A stretch of 5,334 nt of DNA from Psychrobacter sp. (GCA_020024075.1 JAHHUJ010000157.1:1-5334); one strand, 5' to 3'; positions 1 to 5,015 are shown, counted from the stretch's first letter. Numbers and translations: made by a program. The notes: generated by a model not told the origin, from the letters alone.

Positions 1-9
1 ATATTAATC

Positions 10-35
10 TATACTGAATATCATAACAAAGTATA
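10..35. promoter_or_regulatory. Operator-like dyad TATACT-N14-AGTATA
   Basis: Two perfect 6-base inverted half-sites (10-15 and 30-35) have centres exactly 20 bases apart, about two helical turns, so a dimeric regulator could contact both on one face of the DNA. It lies upstream of the Lrp/AsnC-family gene promoter and might serve that gene or a divergent gene left of the window. No known consensus was matched, and the AT richness makes chance a serious alternative. Confidence 0.25.
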
Positions 36-67
36 TTAAAAATAATACTGCAAAATAAGCCTGAATT

Positions 68-97
68 TTGATTCAAATTAGTGCTAAACTTTATAAA
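68..97 (+). promoter_or_regulatory. Candidate sigma-70 promoter of the Lrp/AsnC-family gene
   Basis: A -35-like TTGATT (68-73) and a -10-like TATAAA (92-97) are separated by 18 bases, which would start a transcript near 104 and leave about 45 bases of untranslated leader. A small dyad, TGAAT-TTTG-ATTCA (62-75), overlaps the -35 element and could be an autoregulatory operator, as is common for Lrp/AsnC regulators. The match is good for this AT-rich stretch, but such matches arise easily by chance here. Confidence 0.45.
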
Positions 98-134
98 ATA
101 GATAATAAATAGCTAAAACAACTAATATGCAAGT

Positions 135-140
135 AGGAAG
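135..140 (+). promoter_or_regulatory. Ribosome binding site AGGAAG for the Lrp/AsnC-family gene
   Basis: AGGAAG sits 8 bases before the ATG at 149. A second in-frame ATG at 155 would be 14 bases away, so the spacing favours the first ATG. Confidence 0.7.
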
Positions 141-148
141 TCCTATTA

Positions 149-652
149 ATGACTATGATAAGCCGCTCCACTGATTCAAACCATCCAGATCCCTTCGAGA
201 TTGATAATATAGACCGTCAAATTCTAGCTCTGCTGCAACAAGACGCACGCATGAGTATCACTGATATTGCTGAAGCGGTTCATTTATCGGCCACCCCTTG
301 TGCTAGACGTATCAAACGCTTAGAACAAAGCGGCATCATCACCGGCTATCACACCGAAGTAAACCCACAAAAGCTTGGCTATAGTCTGGCAATATATATT
401 GCCGTGAGCATGGATCGACACACCGCAGAGCGATTTGCCCAGTTTGAAAATAAGGTTCAAAGTTTTGATGAAGTGGTGAGCTGTAGCATCGGCACTGGTC
501 GTAGCGAGGACTACTTATTAAAAGTAGTGGTTCGGGACATGGCCCACTATGAAGAGTTCTTATTACACCGCTTAAACCGCATTGAAGGGGTTAGTCAGGT
601 CCATACCAGCTTTGAGCTTCGAGAAGTATTTAACCGCGGTATTATCAGTTAG
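149..652 (+). CDS. Lrp/AsnC-family transcriptional regulator
   Basis: This encodes a 167-residue DNA-binding regulator of the feast/famine (Lrp/AsnC) family; members form dimers to hexadecamers and respond to amino acids or related small molecules. The N-terminal part carries the family winged helix-turn-helix: the IDRQILALLQ helix at about 21-30, then SITDIAEAVHLSATP at 36-50 and the recognition helix CARRIKRLEQSGII at 51-64, matching the Lrp pattern LSxTPCxxRxxRLExxGxI. The RAM/AsnC effector domain spans about 77-160, with DYLLKV at 121-126. Residues 1-17 are a polar tail. Against E. coli Lrp the ligand-loop motif GxxDY reads GRSEDY (117-122), one residue longer. Length is typical. The gene stands alone on its strand and converges on the DUF1275 gene; its targets cannot be deduced from this window. 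Family assignment is firm, but the ligand and regulon are unknown. Confidence 0.95.
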   Translation: MTMISRSTDSNHPDPFEIDNIDRQILALLQQDARMSITDIAEAVHLSATPCARRIKRLEQSGIITGYHTEVNPQKLGYSLAIYIAVSMDRHTAERFAQFENKVQSFDEVVSCSIGTGRSEDYLLKVVVRDMAHYEEFLLHRLNRIEGVSQVHTSFELREVFNRGIIS

Positions 653-705
653 TAACCCTAGAGTAACTCGGTCAATATATACCTCATAGACCTCGCTACG
701 CACTT

Positions 706-735
706 AAAAAAAGAAGCTTATCCCTCACGCTTCTC
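706..735 (-). terminator. Intrinsic terminator of the DUF1275 gene, overlapping its last codons
   Basis: Read on the minus strand, AGAAGC (734-729) pairs with GCTTCT (717-712) around an 11-base loop, with a possible G-U pair added outside. A run of T follows down to 706. The 5' arm is made of the last sense codons of the DUF1275 gene and the loop contains its TAA stop. On the plus strand there is no T-run after the stem, so it should not terminate the convergent regulator gene. Confidence 0.7.
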
Positions 736-1392
736 AGGCAGTCTATTTGAGGTGATTTGATAAAATACTGCCGCCATAAACACAATGCCTATTGGGATTA
801 ACATCGCGGTATAACCCAAGGCGAAGTAACCAAAAGCCCCAACCACACCGCCGCCACAGAAGCTGTACCAAATGATGGCTTGAAACCCAAGCATCATTTT
901 ATTAATAGGGCGGCCAGCCAGCCAGTTACCGATGGCTGCCCCCATATCTGAGGTAAGACCCGTTAAGTGTGTGGTCCGAATCACCGCGCCACTATAAGTC
1001 GCTACCATAGAGTTTTGCAGACCACAGGCCATAGCTGCCAAAAGCTGACCCCAATATACGTGCTGAAAAAACAATAAAAAACTGCAGAATAATAAACTGG
1101 CTTCAATAAATAACGCCAATCCATAGCTACGCCCTAATTTTAATGAGCGCTGCCCTATCAGATAACCGCTTAATATAGAACCTGCCAAAAAAGACAGTAG
1201 CGATGCCCCAATAAAGAACATAGCTGACCAATCAAATCGAGCAATGGCAGAAGAAAAGAAGCTAACATTACCGGTCACATGGGACACAGAAAGATTAGTA
1301 AACCCACTTAAAGCGATAATATTCACACAGCCAGCACTAAAGGCTAAAACCGCTCCACCTATTAAAATCCATAGAGGTAACTTAGTTATCAT
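718..1392 (-). CDS. YoaK/DUF1275-family integral membrane protein
   Basis: This is a 224-residue polytopic inner-membrane protein of the YoaK (DUF1275) family, whose biochemical function is not established; a transport role is only suspected. About six hydrophobic segments are visible, near residues 8-30, 55-82, 89-109, 113-133, 166-190 and 192-212. Family signatures are the SHVTGN motif (37-42), GLQNS (124-128) and the RTTHLTGLTSDMG block (139-151), where the family usually has RTTHLTG followed by TD or SD. No signal peptide distinct from the first helix is seen. ATG at 1392 is preferred over the in-frame GTG codons at 1401 and 1398, which lie just upstream and fall in the arm of a small hairpin; the Shine-Dalgarno match is weak (AAGTGG), so three or fewer extra residues are possible. 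It lies downstream of the UbiB-like kinase gene on the same strand, about 110 bases apart, with no clear promoter of its own. Confidence 0.9.
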   Translation of the reverse strand: MITKLPLWILIGGAVLAFSAGCVNIIALSGFTNLSVSHVTGNVSFFSSAIARFDWSAMFFIGASLLSFLAGSILSGYLIGQRSLKLGRSYGLALFIEASLLFCSFLLFFQHVYWGQLLAAMACGLQNSMVATYSGAVIRTTHLTGLTSDMGAAIGNWLAGRPINKMMLGFQAIIWYSFCGGGVVGAFGYFALGYTAMLIPIGIVFMAAVFYQITSNRLPEKREG

Positions 1393-1398
1393 AACCAC

Positions 1399-1414
1399 CA
1401 CTTATTGTTAAGTG
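1399..1414 (-). promoter_or_regulatory. Hairpin covering the start region of the DUF1275 gene
   Basis: CACTTA (1399-1404) and TAAGTG (1409-1414) form a perfect 6-base inverted repeat with a 4-base loop. In the mRNA the 3' arm holds the upstream GTG codon and the AAGTG that could act as a weak ribosome site, ending 6 bases before the ATG at 1392. It could reduce ribosome access or be an operator; it could also be chance. Confidence 0.35.
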
Positions 1415-1453
1415 TTTACTCAAATCCCAAATGTGTCTTGGTCTATTATTGCT

Positions 1454-1509
1454 CAGCTTCTAATGTTTAGCTTCTAATGATTAGTTGCTGCTGCTTAGCT
1501 TTTATTGCT
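1454..1509. repeat. Degenerate 14-base tandem repeat, about four units
   Basis: Units at 1454-1467, 1468-1481, 1482-1495 and 1496-1509 follow the pattern (T/C)AGYTTCTAATGNT. The first two share 11 identical contiguous bases (AGCTTCTAATG); the third and fourth diverge strongly but keep the leading TAG and the T-rich body. The last unit overlaps the stop codon and final codons of the UbiB-like kinase gene. It looks like local slippage or duplication in a 3' untranslated region. Only the first two units are unambiguous. Confidence 0.5.
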
Positions 1510-2812
1510 TAAAGTCGCTGCCTAATAGACTCACCCTAGCATCACTGAACATATCCATATCAGGAGCTAAAGTACGCATAAAGCGGTCAAAATATAGCAT
1601 CTGCTTAGTCAATAAAGCAAAGTCACGAGGGAAATGAATACCATGACGCTTGCCGACCTCGACAATCTCTAACATCATTTGATTTAGCTCATCTGCCTGC
1701 TCTTTGCTGTTAAATGGCTTACCACTGGTATAGGTTTTATCCTCAGCCATAATACGGGTAATCATCTTAGCCAAGTCGCCAGCCAATTGCGCCTGATCAA
1801 CCTTATCACGCTCATGAGTCATACCCATATCAATCATACAGCCTGCCATAGTGACATAGTCATTTTCTTGTAATGCCTGCATCATTCCTAGACACGCCTG
1901 CCAGCTCTCTGGCGCAAGCTTACCAACGATACCGAAGTCAATAAAGCCAATACGCCCATCTTTTAACAGCATCAGGTTGCCAGCGTGCAAGTCTGCATGG
2001 AAGCTATTACAGAACATAAGGCTTGCAAACCAAGTATTTAATGTATCCGCCATAACTTGGGCTGGATCGTCACAATATTGGCGCATCGCCACTTCATCTA
2101 TCATAGAGATACCATGCAGACGGCTCATGGTCAGCACCCGCTTGGTAGTCAGCTCCTCCACCACTTCTGGCGCCACAACTTTGGTATTGCCCGTCATTTG
2201 CAGAAATTGCTGAAAGTCTTGAATATTGGACGCTTCAGCAATAAAATCCGTCTCCGCCATCATACGAGTACGAATCTCATCGATAATAGGTGAGATACTG
2301 GCAAAGCGCATTTGCGGCATTAACTTTTCTATAAGCTTGGTAATGCCGTGCAGCACCCCAAGGTCGGTCTGCATAATGACCTCAACATCAGGCTTTTGTA
2401 CTTTTAGCACTACTTCACGGCCATCAGGCAAGGTGGCTGCATGGACCTGAGCAATACTGGCCGAAGCCAAAGGCTCTTTGTCAATTTTACTAAATAAATC
2501 TTCTAAACTTTGACCCTCAGTAAGCAGCTCTTCTTTTAGCACTTGCTCAATATAGCTATAAGGCAAAGGCGTGGTTTGATCGAGGCACCCTTGAAAGGCA
2601 ACCACATAATCACGGGGAAACAACGAGGGTGTACTGGCAATAAACTGCCCAATTTTGATATAAGTAGTACCCAACTGCTCAAAAGTCTCACGTAACATCA
2701 CCGCATCAGGACGCTCCCCTTTGGCAACCCTTAACGCGGATAACCCGGCAACACTGGCAGTGTGACGAACTCGATTGACAACATTAAAAGACTTTCTTAG
2801 TAGATTAGGCAT
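1502..2812 (-). CDS. AarF/ABC1/UbiB-family atypical kinase-like protein
   Basis: This 436-residue protein belongs to the ABC1/UbiB/ADCK family, atypical kinase-fold ATPases tied to ubiquinone and other isoprenoid-lipid homeostasis at membranes. Visible signatures in order: the KxGQ motif (K53, G55, Q56) in YIKIGQF; the alanine-rich nucleotide loop ASASIAQVH (116-124); the beta-3 lysine K137 in VVLKVQK; the helix-C-like segment with E187 and E193 (AETDFIAEASN); the catalytic loop HADLHAGN with D274 and N279; and the metal-binding D292 in IDFG. All expected catalytic residues are present. E. coli UbiB is about 546 residues with C-terminal transmembrane helices; here the protein is about 110 shorter and its C-terminus (residues 380-436) looks soluble. 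It may therefore be a paralogue distinct from the biosynthetic UbiB, which in related bacteria lies near ubiE. The Shine-Dalgarno match is weak. A TATAAT box 49-54 bases upstream suggests some independent transcription. Confidence 0.93.
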   Translation of the reverse strand: MPNLLRKSFNVVNRVRHTASVAGLSALRVAKGERPDAVMLRETFEQLGTTYIKIGQFIASTPSLFPRDYVVAFQGCLDQTTPLPYSYIEQVLKEELLTEGQSLEDLFSKIDKEPLASASIAQVHAATLPDGREVVLKVQKPDVEVIMQTDLGVLHGITKLIEKLMPQMRFASISPIIDEIRTRMMAETDFIAEASNIQDFQQFLQMTGNTKVVAPEVVEELTTKRVLTMSRLHGISMIDEVAMRQYCDDPAQVMADTLNTWFASLMFCNSFHADLHAGNLMLLKDGRIGFIDFGIVGKLAPESWQACLGMMQALQENDYVTMAGCMIDMGMTHERDKVDQAQLAGDLAKMITRIMAEDKTYTSGKPFNSKEQADELNQMMLEIVEVGKRHGIHFPRDFALLTKQMLYFDRFMRTLAPDMDMFSDARVSLLGSDFKQ

Positions 2813-2860
2813 TGTTATTTATTTTCACCCACAAAGAGATTAAGACAGCAGTGTCTGTAA

Positions 2861-2866
2861 ATTATA
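2861..2866 (-). promoter_or_regulatory. Candidate -10 box (TATAAT) for the UbiB-like kinase gene
   Basis: A perfect TATAAT on the minus strand lies in the 62-base gap between the channel stop and the kinase ATG. A transcript would start near 2854, inside a small dyad, AGACA-GCAG-TGTCT (2843-2856), that could form a 5' hairpin. No good -35 hexamer sits at 16-18 bases, so the promoter is uncertain; read-through from the channel gene is equally possible. Confidence 0.35.
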
Positions 2867-2874
2867 ACCGAAAA

Positions 2875-3705
2875 TTAAATATGTAGCTCGTGACCACATC
2901 TATCACAGAACTGAGCACCAGCAGCATGACCAAACTTACCACAGTTAGGACAAGTGACTGGGTGTAGTTGAGGTCGCATACTTTTGGCAAGCTCTGAGGT
3001 AAAGATACCGGTTGGTACTGCAATAATGGAGTAACCAGTCATCATCACCATGGTCGCTATAAACTGACCTAAAGGCGTCTTGGGCGACATATCCCCATAG
3101 CCTACCGTGGTCAGTGTAACCGTCGCCCAATAAATGGATACTGGGATACTGGTGAAACCATTCTCAGGTCCCTCGACCACATAAATGACCGAGCCAAAAA
3201 TCATAACCAGCAGTACCAATGACAAGAAAAAAACCGTGATTTTTTGTTGACTGGTTCTAAGTGCTGCAGCCAAGAATCCCGCTTGCTGCATATAAGACTT
3301 GAGCTTAAGAACCCTAAATACCCGCAAGATACGTAGAATACGAACCACGATCAGGTATTGAACACCGCCAAATATCAAGCTTAGATAACTTGGCAAGACT
3401 GACAGTAAATCCACTATACCAAAGAAGCTAAAAGCATAGCGTACTCGGTTGGGTGCTGAAAACAGTCGTAGTAAATACTCAATAGTAAACAAAATAGTGA
3501 AGAACCATTCTGCATAAAAGAAGACTGTACCAAATTGCAAACGTAGATACAGCACACTATCAAGCATTACCACTGCCACACTAGTAGCAATCGCAATCAG
3601 TAAGGCGATGTCAAATAACTTACCTAAAGGCGTATCCGTTCCTTCCACAATAATATGGATACGATCACGTAGGTTATTTAGCGTATTTGAGGATAGTTTT
3701 TTCAT
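2875..3705 (-). CDS. Six-helix voltage-gated-type potassium channel with C-terminal zinc ribbon
   Basis: This 276-residue inner-membrane protein is a Kv-type K+ channel subunit, expected to work as a tetramer. Segments: S1 about 29-48, S2 about 64-83 (acidic E66 and E76), S3 about 92-110 (D99), and an S4 voltage-sensor helix with basic residues at every third position (R122, R125, R128, R131, K134). S5 covers about 155-177. The pore helix and selectivity filter TTVGYGD (199-205) indicate K+ selectivity. S6 is about 212-238 with the AVP bend (229-231) and the GYSIIAVPTG motif typical of bacterial Kv channels. The cytoplasmic tail has no RCK or cyclic-nucleotide domain; it ends in a four-cysteine zinc ribbon, CPNCG (252-256) and CDRCG (267-271). 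Length fits compact prokaryotic Kv channels. The ATG at 3705 has no clear Shine-Dalgarno. It is the first of three same-strand genes. Channel identity is firm; whether voltage truly gates it is inferred from S4. Confidence 0.95.
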   Translation of the reverse strand: MKKLSSNTLNNLRDRIHIIVEGTDTPLGKLFDIALLIAIATSVAVVMLDSVLYLRLQFGTVFFYAEWFFTILFTIEYLLRLFSAPNRVRYAFSFFGIVDLLSVLPSYLSLIFGGVQYLIVVRILRILRVFRVLKLKSYMQQAGFLAAALRTSQQKITVFFLSLVLLVMIFGSVIYVVEGPENGFTSIPVSIYWATVTLTTVGYGDMSPKTPLGQFIATMVMMTGYSIIAVPTGIFTSELAKSMRPQLHPVTCPNCGKFGHAAGAQFCDRCGHELHI

Positions 3706-3723
3706 AAATACGGGCGGTTAGTC

Positions 3724-3743
3724 TATAATGGAGACTCATTATA
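3724..3743. promoter_or_regulatory. Palindrome TATAATG-N6-CATTATA placing -10 boxes on both strands
   Basis: Perfect 7-base inverted arms (3724-3730 and 3737-3743) flank GAGACT, and the sequence reads TATAAT on each strand. The minus-strand box belongs to the channel promoter. The plus-strand box (3724-3729) has a weak -35, TTCATA (3701-3706), at exactly 17 bases. It may be a symmetrical, bidirectional promoter or an operator overlapping the channel start site. Confidence 0.4.
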
Positions 3744-3766
3744 CGTGATTCAATTAACAATGTTAC
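3738..3766 (-). promoter_or_regulatory. Candidate promoter of the potassium channel gene
   Basis: On the minus strand a -35-like GTAACA (3766-3761, four of six matches) and a perfect -10 TATAAT (3743-3738) are 17 bases apart, placing the start of transcription near 3731, about 25 bases before the ATG. The -10 forms one arm of a palindrome described separately. Confidence 0.55.
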
Positions 3767-3847
3767 CTATTCCATCAACTTTGTTTCAGCCAATTTTAAT
3801 TTAACATACAAAGCAATCTGGATAATAGCGTGCCAACAGTGACTCAC

Positions 3848-3875
3848 TTGACTACTTCCTGTACTACTTTATAGC
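3848..3875 (+). promoter_or_regulatory. Candidate distal promoter facing yebC
   Basis: TTGACT (3848-3853, five of six) and TATAGC (3870-3875, four of six) are 16 bases apart on the plus strand. A transcript starting near 3882 would have an unusually long leader of about 245 bases before the yebC ATG. Confidence 0.35.
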
Positions 3876-3932
3876 TTGATGTTTATTGCTTTATGGCACC
3901 TAAACTAGGGCTAAAATCAAAATAGATATTTC

Positions 3933-3941
3933 TGCTATAAT
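3933..3941 (+). promoter_or_regulatory. Candidate extended -10 promoter facing yebC
   Basis: TGCTATAAT is a perfect extended -10 element, which can work without a good -35; none is seen at 17 bases. Transcription would begin near 3948, about 180 bases before yebC. A second TATAAT on the same strand lies at 3974-3979 with a poor -35. I consider the extended -10 the best of the three yebC candidates. Confidence 0.45.
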
Positions 3942-4012
3942 TAGCGAGCTTTAGGAAAGAGAACTAATCAGCCTATAATCCCAAACTTTATAACTCAGTA
4001 GCTAAGCGGCTT

Positions 4013-4056
4013 TAAGGTGCTGTGGTTGGCCTATTTCTACAACCATACCGTCCTTA
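4013..4056 (+). other. Imperfect hairpin in the yebC leader
   Basis: An outer stem TAAGG/CCTTA (4013-4017 with 4052-4056) encloses an inner stem TGGTTG/CAACCA (4023-4028 with 4040-4045, extendable by a G-U and a T-A pair) around an 11-base loop, separated by a small internal loop. No T-run follows, so it is not an intrinsic terminator. It lies 70-115 bases before the yebC start, within any transcript from the upstream candidate promoters. Confidence 0.4.
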
Positions 4057-4111
4057 GGCCTTTATAAAATTAACGTCATATTTGACAATTAATTTGTTTA
4101 ACGTAATTGAT

Positions 4112-4116
4112 AAGGA
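4112..4116 (+). promoter_or_regulatory. Ribosome binding site AAGGA deciding the yebC start
   Basis: AAGGA lies 10 bases before the ATG at 4127, the codon that begins the near-invariant YebC N-terminus MAGHSKWANIKH. This rules out the longer in-frame TTG start at 4082. Confidence 0.75.
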
Positions 4117-4126
4117 TAAACATATT

Positions 4127-4873
4127 ATGGCAGGTCATTCTAAATGGGCAAATATTAAGCACAAGAAGGCCAAAGAAGATGCCAAGCGTGGCAAAGTCTT
4201 CACTAAGATTATTCGTGAGCTTGTCTCAGCAACCAAGCAAGGTGATCCCGATCCAGATGCCAACCCTCGCTTACGTGCAGCAGTAGAAAAAGCACTATCA
4301 GCGAACATGACCAAAGACACTATCCAACGTGCTATTGAGCGCGGTGCCGGCAACACCGAAGGCGGCGAAATGGATGAGCTGACCTATGAAGGTTACGGCA
4401 TTGGCGGTGTGGCCGTATTGGTTGAAACCATAACCGATAACGTTAACCGTACTGTGAGCGAAGTGCGTCATGCGTTTACCAAATATGATGGTAATTTAGG
4501 TACTTCAGGTTCAGTGGCTTATCTTTTCACTAAGCGTGGTGAGATTACCTTCGATGATGTGTCATTAGAAGATGACATTATGATGGTGGCTTTAGATGCT
4601 GGCGCGCTAGATATTGAGAATGATGGTGAGAGCTTATTGGTCGTCACTGAGCCCGAAAACTTTGGGGCAGTGAAAGATGCGTTAACCGAAGCTGGATTTG
4701 AATCTAGTAATGCTGAAGTGACCATGTCACCCTCAACCACAGCATTAATCGATAATCTTGAAGATGCTGAAAAAGTAATGAAGATGATTGATATGCTAGA
4801 AGACTTGGATGATGTGCAAGACGTACATACCAACGTTGATTTCCCAGATGAAATCCTAGAGCAGTTGTCTTAA
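4127..4873 (+). CDS. yebC: YebC/PmpR (TACO1) family translation/transcription-associated factor
   Basis: This encodes a 248-residue cytoplasmic protein of the YebC/PmpR family, at the usual family length (about 240-250). Members were first described as transcriptional regulators (PmpR in Pseudomonas); bacterial homologues and mitochondrial TACO1 have since been linked to relieving ribosome stalling, notably at proline stretches. Hallmarks: N-terminal MAGHSKWANIKHKKAKEDAKRGK (1-23, shown here only as the family signature block), FTKIIREL (25-32), NPRLR (46-50), NMTKDTIQRAIERG (60-73; the family more often has NMPKDT), YEGYGIGG (87-94; usually GYGPGG) and DNVNRT (104-109). The acidic C-terminal half ends in VDFPDEILEQLS. 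In many gammaproteobacteria yebC precedes ruvC; here it is monocistronic, flanked by a long leader and a strong terminator, with ogt convergent. Function is confident at family level; which molecular role dominates is not shown by sequence. Confidence 0.97.
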   Translation: MAGHSKWANIKHKKAKEDAKRGKVFTKIIRELVSATKQGDPDPDANPRLRAAVEKALSANMTKDTIQRAIERGAGNTEGGEMDELTYEGYGIGGVAVLVETITDNVNRTVSEVRHAFTKYDGNLGTSGSVAYLFTKRGEITFDDVSLEDDIMMVALDAGALDIENDGESLLVVTEPENFGAVKDALTEAGFESSNAEVTMSPSTTALIDNLEDAEKVMKMIDMLEDLDDVQDVHTNVDFPDEILEQLS

Positions 4874-4935
4874 TACATTGAAGTATTAGTAACTTTAGTA
4901 GCTGTTAGTTACGATCAATTAAATTAATAGCTACT
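4871..4935 (+). other. Two tandem hairpins in the yebC 3' untranslated region
   Basis: A first hairpin begins on the stop codon: TAATAC (4871-4876) pairs with GTATTA (4883-4888) around six bases. A second, longer one has 14 continuous pairs between 4897-4910 and 4922-4935 around an 11-base loop. Two of those pairs are G-U (4904 with 4928, 4908 with 4924), so the stem is complete only in plus-strand RNA, the yebC message, and has mismatches in the opposite transcript. They precede the terminator and could stabilise the 3' end or belong to a small RNA. Confidence 0.5.
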
Positions 4936-4949
4936 TATATTTGATATTA

Positions 4950-4980
4950 AAAGCCAGAAGCATTGCTTCTGGCTTTCTTT
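4950..4980. terminator. Strong bidirectional intrinsic terminator between yebC and ogt
   Basis: A perfect 12-base stem, AAAGCCAGAAGC (4950-4961) with GCTTCTGGCTTT (4965-4976), closes on a three-base loop. On the plus strand it runs into TTTCTTTAT; on the minus strand the stem is followed by TTTTAAT. It can therefore stop both yebC and the convergent ogt, whose stop codon is 36 bases beyond it. Confidence 0.93.
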
Positions 4981-5015
4981 ATAATGCTCTAATGCTTGTT
5001 AGTCTGTAATCTCAC

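Larger units (their letters stand above)
3706..4126. other. Non-coding region between the channel and yebC
   Basis: This 421-base AT-rich stretch holds no convincing gene. The left end carries the channel promoter and its palindrome; the middle and right carry promoter-like elements facing yebC and a hairpin. Two long-range complementary pairs occur: AAAGCAAT (3810-3817) with ATTGCTTT (3885-3892), and GTGCCA (3830-3835) with TGGCAC (3894-3899), in crossing order. A direct repeat TTAACGT(C/A)AT occurs at 4070-4079 and 4098-4107. A 16-codon GTG frame (4017-4067) is seen but has no coding support. The length is generous for two divergent promoters and leaves room for a leader or a small RNA. Confidence 0.6.

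Noticed and set aside
647..668. Weak inverted repeat AGTTA/TAACT after the Lrp/AsnC-family gene as its terminator
   Set aside because: The stem is only five A/T-rich pairs and no T-run follows on the plus strand.
1977..2450. Open frames on the plus strand inside the UbiB-like gene
   Set aside because: They lie antisense to a strongly conserved gene, lack recognisable domains and ribosome sites, and are shadows of its codon pattern.
2945..3130. Second minus-strand frame inside the channel gene
   Set aside because: It overlaps the conserved filter and S6 coding region out of frame and has no recognisable content.
3810..3899. Possible pseudoknot from two crossing complementary pairs (8 and 6 bases)
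   Set aside because: With loops of tens of bases and this AT content, such pairs are expected about once by chance in a region this size; no other sign of a structured RNA was seen.
4017..4067. A 16-codon GTG-started leader peptide before yebC
   Set aside because: It has no proper ribosome site, no regulatory codon run, and coincides with a hairpin that explains the sequence pattern better.
4082..4110. TTGACA at 4082 as the proximal yebC promoter
   Set aside because: No hexamer at 16-18 bases matches TATAAT in more than three positions, so the -35-like box stands alone.
4082..4126. In-frame TTG extension adding 15 residues to YebC
   Set aside because: The family N-terminus MAGHSKW begins at the ATG at 4127, which has its own ribosome binding site AAGGA; the extension has no family similarity.
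4135..4833. Minus-strand open frames inside yebC
   Set aside because: They are serine-rich, low-complexity translations antisense to a conserved gene, with no supporting signals.
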